A DNA stretch of 64,000 nucleotides, from positions 6,168,598 to 6,232,597 of the forward strand of contig NC_135560.1 of the NCBI RefSeq assembly GCF_964340395.1. Reading direction: 5' to 3'. Position 1 is the stretch's first letter. The number at the start of each line of letters is the position of its first letter. The position numbers and the translations under genes were made by a program. The notes under the pieces are model-generated. The model was not told the origin of the DNA, did no database searches, and worked only from the letters and a program-made list of their open reading frames with translations. Shown one piece after another: positions 59,784-64,000 of this stretch. The stretch is from Glandiceps talaboti. Lineage: Eukaryota; Hemichordata; Enteropneusta; Spengelidae.

Positions 59784-60290
59784 TAAAGGTGCACTAGCTG
59801 CAAATGAACATATTTTAAAAAAAACGTTTTGTTAGATACAATAACTTTTTACTCATAATATTGCACACCCTAAACAGTATTGAATCATCTATGTGTGAAC
59901 ATATTTTTTGTAGCTGTTTATATGATAAATAAAGTCCATACCCAAAAATTAGCGCCCTCAACGGCGATCATGATTTAAACCAGTTATTGCAATACTAATG
60001 GATGAGATCAAGCACTGATTAACATGTATTATGTCTGATTATTGGTATTTTATCACTTTTCAGTGAACAAATTGCAGTTTTCTGATTGAAAAAGGATACT
60101 ATCGTTACAAACTAGTGCAGTTTTAACGTGGTGACAGATTCAAGTTTTTGCTCAAGACACCTATGGATAATATTGACAACTAATAAACAGATACAATGTC
60201 TTTTAATAAGTAACTGGCCAATTATTAGTGAATATATATTTGGTTATTTGATGAAAAGATTATCCCAGTTGCAGCTAGTGTAGCTTTTAA
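59784..60290. mobile_element. Non-autonomous TIR element, family B, copy 2
   Basis: Left end TAAAGGTGCACTAGCTGCAA, right end TTGCAGCTAGTGTAGCTTTTAA, inverted over about 20 bp. Full-length match with the copy at 3981-4491. Non-coding. Confidence 0.75.
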
Positions 60291-60983
60291 GCAATAGTTA
60301 AATTTGATGATCTAGTACCCGCTCACAGGTTATCGTGTAGTACAATTTTCCCAATTGACATAACTGAATATTAGCATTATTTAGTACAATTTTCCTAAGT
60401 TGAAATTAACAACACATTTAGCAATAGTTAAATTTGATGATCTAGTACTTGCTCACAGGTTATTGTATTGTACAGTTTACCCAATTTGAAATTAACAAAA
60501 CATTTTTTAGCAGCAAGAGTTAAATTTTACGACATCACTGGCAGGTCATCATATGGCACAGTTTTCTCAATTTGAAATTAGCAATTAGCAATAATTAAAT
60601 TTGAAGGTGTAGTACTGTCTCATAGGTTATCAATTTAAATGTTACCTAGTTCATGATTTGATATGACAGTAAAAAAAAACGTCCCAAGTATGTATTAAGG
60701 CAATTCTGAACTCATAACGATAATGATGATGATAATAATAAATTAATGTGCTTGATTGGTAATTAGTCATTATTTTGTAGTGATTTCTCTTATCACTATT
60801 TTGATAGAAGTCTGTCAAATTAAGAATTGATAGATTTAATAAATTGAGGTTTGGTGTATAACTCATTGTATTATCACCCCTGTCAGCATGCATTGAAAAC
60901 GCTGTCAAATTCACAGACACTGGGACAGGTAAACAAACAATAGGAATTGACATAATGCCATAATTCTTGAATCTTGTATAATT

Positions 60984-61485
60984 CTTAGTACCTGAAATAG
61001 AATTCTACCACCTAGGTGTGTCATAAAAATAATGACTATTTCATTTTTTGGTCGACACCATAACTTCTGCACCACATGCTTTTCATACACTAGTATAGGC
61101 ACGCGTCAATCTGATTGAAATCCGATGTAGATGTCGGCTTGTCGTTCATTGTTATTTTACCTTGGTATTTTTGCTTGAATTGACCTTCTGCTTCGGGATA
61201 CATTTTTAGAGGCGGCCATCAAGACAAAAACATAAATATGTATCGCAAAGGTTAATTCAAGCAAAAATACCGAGGTGAAATAACAATGAACGACTAGCCG
61301 ACATCTACATGTACATCGGATTTTAATCAGATTGACGCGCATGAGAATCAGTCAACATTGTTGTTCTATTTTGACCCTCTAGCATGAGATTAAATGGTAT
61401 TACAGGTACTGAGAAGGAGTCAACCTTCTTGTTCTATTTTGACCCTCTAGCATGAGGTAAAATGTTATCACAGGTACCGAGAATT
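60984..61485. mobile_element. TIR element, family D, carrying a nested foldback
   Basis: The left part (CTTAGTACCTGAAATAGAAT to about 61105) and the right part (61336-61413, ending ACAGGTACTGAG) together align with the uninterrupted copy at 33616-33813. The foldback at 61106-61335 interrupts it. A second copy of the right end follows to 61485. Confidence 0.7.
61106..61335. mobile_element. Foldback element, family C, third copy
   Basis: TCAATCTGATTGAAATCCGA at the left and TCGGATTTTAATCAGATTGA at the right, with arms of about 100 bp (GATGTAGATGTCGGCT inverted, GCTTGAATTGACCTT inverted). More diverged between the arms than the copy at 44 kb. Flanking CGCG on both sides; no clear 8-bp duplication. 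Confidence 0.85.
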
Positions 61486-62809
61486 CTGAATGCATTTGCT
61501 GAACAGCTTTTTGTGAAACTCAAGTTTTGTTGACACTCTCCTCTTTCTTTGTTGTCTTCTAAATCCAACATTTACAAGTAAACAATTCCAGTGTGTATAA
61601 TCTGAAGATAAAAGTGTAGATATACAGGAAATAATGATATATTTTGTTATGCAAAATAGTGATCATGTTGTAAAGTACGAAATATTGAGTGAAACTATCG
61701 ATTCATGTAATTTTACAGTTGGAAATGTTGCAAACAATCACTTGAGTCTCCCACACCCAGACATTTCAAATTCTTTATTGGTGTGGAATTGAAAGCATTT
61801 AGAATTTCTGAGTCTTCTGTTATCATTTAAAGACCAGAAATTCAGTCCCACATTTTCCAGTTAGCATTTTCTTATTACAAGTAGCCATAGGTTCATTGTT
61901 TAATTCTAGACCAGGTACTATAGCTCTGCTGCACAATTATTTATGTTTGTAACCTATGAGATTCAAACATCCCCATCCCTCCCCCTCCCCTGCCAAAAAC
62001 AACAACAAAAACTTAAAAATAACACAACTATGATGACAGTTCGAAATGTAGTCGTGCATAGCATTTCTTTACTTTCCTCATTTATATGCAGCTGTCGGTA
62101 TATATTATAGATCGGTCCAATCAAACAGTCTGTCAACAGCTAATTAATTTAATGAATTTATGTAGTGAGTCTGTGTTTGGCAGTATATTGGCAAAAAAAA
62201 CCCCTCTTTTACTAGCTCATTACCTGGTGACAAAGATGGATGATGGCTGATATGAACAAAAATACATAGATCCATGGAGACTTGATGATTTATAACAGCT
62301 GTGTAGCAAAAATATGGTAGTAATTTCAGTTGATAGTTGAAAGTTATCACCACTAATAAGTTTACTAATTAATGGTGATATTTCTTTTTTGAAATTCCTT
62401 GTCAATTATGAGTATTAAGGTCATGGAACGGGGAATCATGTCAGGTCAATTTAGATGTAAAAATGAATTTCATATTCAGAAATTGATATGTTATTGAACA
62501 AAGTACAACAGCTTTCAATGAAATATTCACATGATTTTGGAATGTAGTGAAATGAAACCTTTACAAAAGCTTTTACTAATGAATTATTAGTAGAATTAGA
62601 GTATCTTCTCTGTACTCTATTTTTTGATAAGTAGCTTACCACTTATTTTGTAAAAGCCTGTATGTCAGTCAATGTGACAGGAAATTATTTCTTGTAATAT
62701 TTTTTTTTTTGAATTTTAGTTTGCTGTACAGAAACACTTGAACATTGGTGATTGAATTTGAGAATGCAACTTGTGTAGTATAGCTAATAAAGTCAGGGCT
62801 CAAATTTAG

Positions 62810-63165
62810 CCATAGTCCAGGACACAAACTACCAAACAGTGCTTCGAGACTACCAAACTAGCAATAGTCCAGGACACATCGACTACCAGTCATTGCATGT
62901 AGACTACAAAATTAGCAATAGTCCATGACACATAGACTACTAAACATTTAAGTTCTAGACTACCTAACTAGCAGTAGTCCAGGACACATCGACTTCCAAA
63001 CATTGTATCTAGACTACCAAATTAGCAGTAGTCCAGGACACGGACTACCAAACATTGTATCTAGACTACCAAACTAGCAGTAGTCCAGGACACGGACTAC
63101 CAAACATTGTATCTAGACTACCAAATTAGCAGTAGTCCAGGACACGTCGACTACTAAACATTGCA
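62810..63165. repeat. 52-56-bp minisatellite
   Basis: About seven units with AGCAGTAGTCCAGGACACGG and ACTACCAAACATTGTATCTA. Confidence 0.93.
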
Positions 63166-63559
63166 TTTGAACTGCAAAATATATAAGATGGTGGTCTTAT
63201 TAGATCAATGGAAATCAATAAAAAATTGTATTTTACACAGTTAATTTTACATTTGGCAAAATCTGATTACCAAGTGTAGAAGTTAATCCTGTTTTCCTCT
63301 ACTGGTAGTGAAATGTGCACAAGCAAATGCTTCCGCTGGTAGATAGGGTTTGAGTCTTGACAGTCAGGTCCATGTGGTGGAAATTTGTGATGAAGTATGT
63401 TTGTGATTGATATTGTGTTTGTTCTATTTCAATTTATGATAGTTTTATGGCAGTGCATCAGCTATTAACCTTTGAGATAACCATTTGCAATTGTGATGGT
63501 ACACATTATATAGTAAATGGTTTATTGACATAATTAGGTCACTGATACTCCCAGGCTGG

Positions 63560-63930
63560 ATATATCAAACAAGGACACAGCCCCAGACACAGCACTTTCC
63601 TCAGATACACAGTTCTTATAAGAAACCTTCACCGGGTTAGTTTTTGTTTAGTTATCATGGAGCCAATTCTGGAATTGGTTGCCCATGAAGACACAGCACT
63701 TTCCTCAGTCTCTAGACACACAATTATTGTACCTAAAAACCTCTGACTGGGTGTTTTTGTTTAGTTACCATGAGCCAATTTTCAAAAAAATTGCTCATGA
63801 GGACACCTCTGCCTTGATAAGTTTTTTGTTTGATAAATTATGCAGTAGTTACCATGGAGCCAATTCTGGAATTGCTGGCCCATGAAGACACAGTACTCTC
63901 CTCGGTCAGTTGATACACAGTTCTTGTACA
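63560..63930. repeat. Imperfect tandem repeat of ~105-135 bp
   Basis: Three degenerate units with GAAGACACAGCACTTTCCTC, TTTTGTTTAGTTACCATG and GAGCCAATTCTGGAATTG. Runs close to the window end. Confidence 0.75.
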
Positions 63931-64000
63931 TACATCTACATGTAGATCATACTGTAGTTTGAGGGTTCATTTCTACATGTTGTATATTACCCACTGTTCA

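Larger units (their letters stand above)
58171..64000. other. No gene recognised; repeats only
   Basis: The first part is probably the MBD2/3 3' UTR. Beyond it I see a 0.5-kb TIR element, a foldback nested in another TIR element, and two tandem arrays near the end. No ORF over 100 residues has recognisable domains, and no exon chain could be built. Confidence 0.55.

Overview
The window is animal nuclear DNA. It is AT-rich and intron-rich, with GT-AG introns of about 0.1 to 11 kb, and it is full of microsatellites, minisatellites, foldback/MITE-like elements and non-LTR retrotransposons. The gene content (a single MBD2/3 gene of MBD2 type, an intron-rich CTC1, a protamine-like sperm protein, and a HEPN/B-box/NHL fusion gene) suggests a marine invertebrate. 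A deuterostome such as a hemichordate or amphioxus, or a lophotrochozoan, would fit; the sequence alone does not settle the species.

Layout. (1) 237-641, minus: a two-exon gene for a small Arg/Ser/Lys-rich protamine-like sperm nuclear protein. (2) 5302-42475, minus: a 28-exon gene reconstructed here whose phases fit at every junction. It encodes 1462 residues and is called CTC1, the large subunit of the telomeric CST complex. Its introns hold most of the other features: an intact Tx1/L1-clade LINE with two ORFs at 16.5-22.2 kb, flanked on both sides by (GAT)n; an intronless plus-strand gene at 23717-26152 (HEPN-like, B-box, coiled coil, filamin-type, NHL repeats); a 5'-truncated LINE at 36.8-38.7 kb sitting inside a 42-bp minisatellite; and many tandem arrays. 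(3) 45028-49138, minus: a six-exon gene for a 414-residue protein with a putative N-terminal BRCT fold and a long Ser/Thr/Ala-rich degenerate repeat tail. (4) 51487-58170, plus: a five-exon MBD2/3 gene encoding 256 residues. No gene was recognised from 58.2 kb to the end.

The genes do not form an operon-like unit. The host genes work in nuclear DNA and chromatin: sperm chromatin packing, telomere C-strand maintenance, and methyl-CpG reading in NuRD. Any functional link between them is not shown by the sequence.

The most interesting items are the HEPN-TRIM-NHL fusion nested in CTC1 (a predicted R-x4-H ribonuclease motif on a RING-less TRIM/NHL scaffold), the apparently full-length Tx1-clade element inserted at a GAT microsatellite, a decayed copy of CTC1 exon 18 lying 6 kb away in the same large intron, and a family of near-perfect foldback elements, two of which carry 8-bp target duplications. 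Exon boundaries were read by eye from splice signals and reading-phase continuity. They have not been checked against transcripts.
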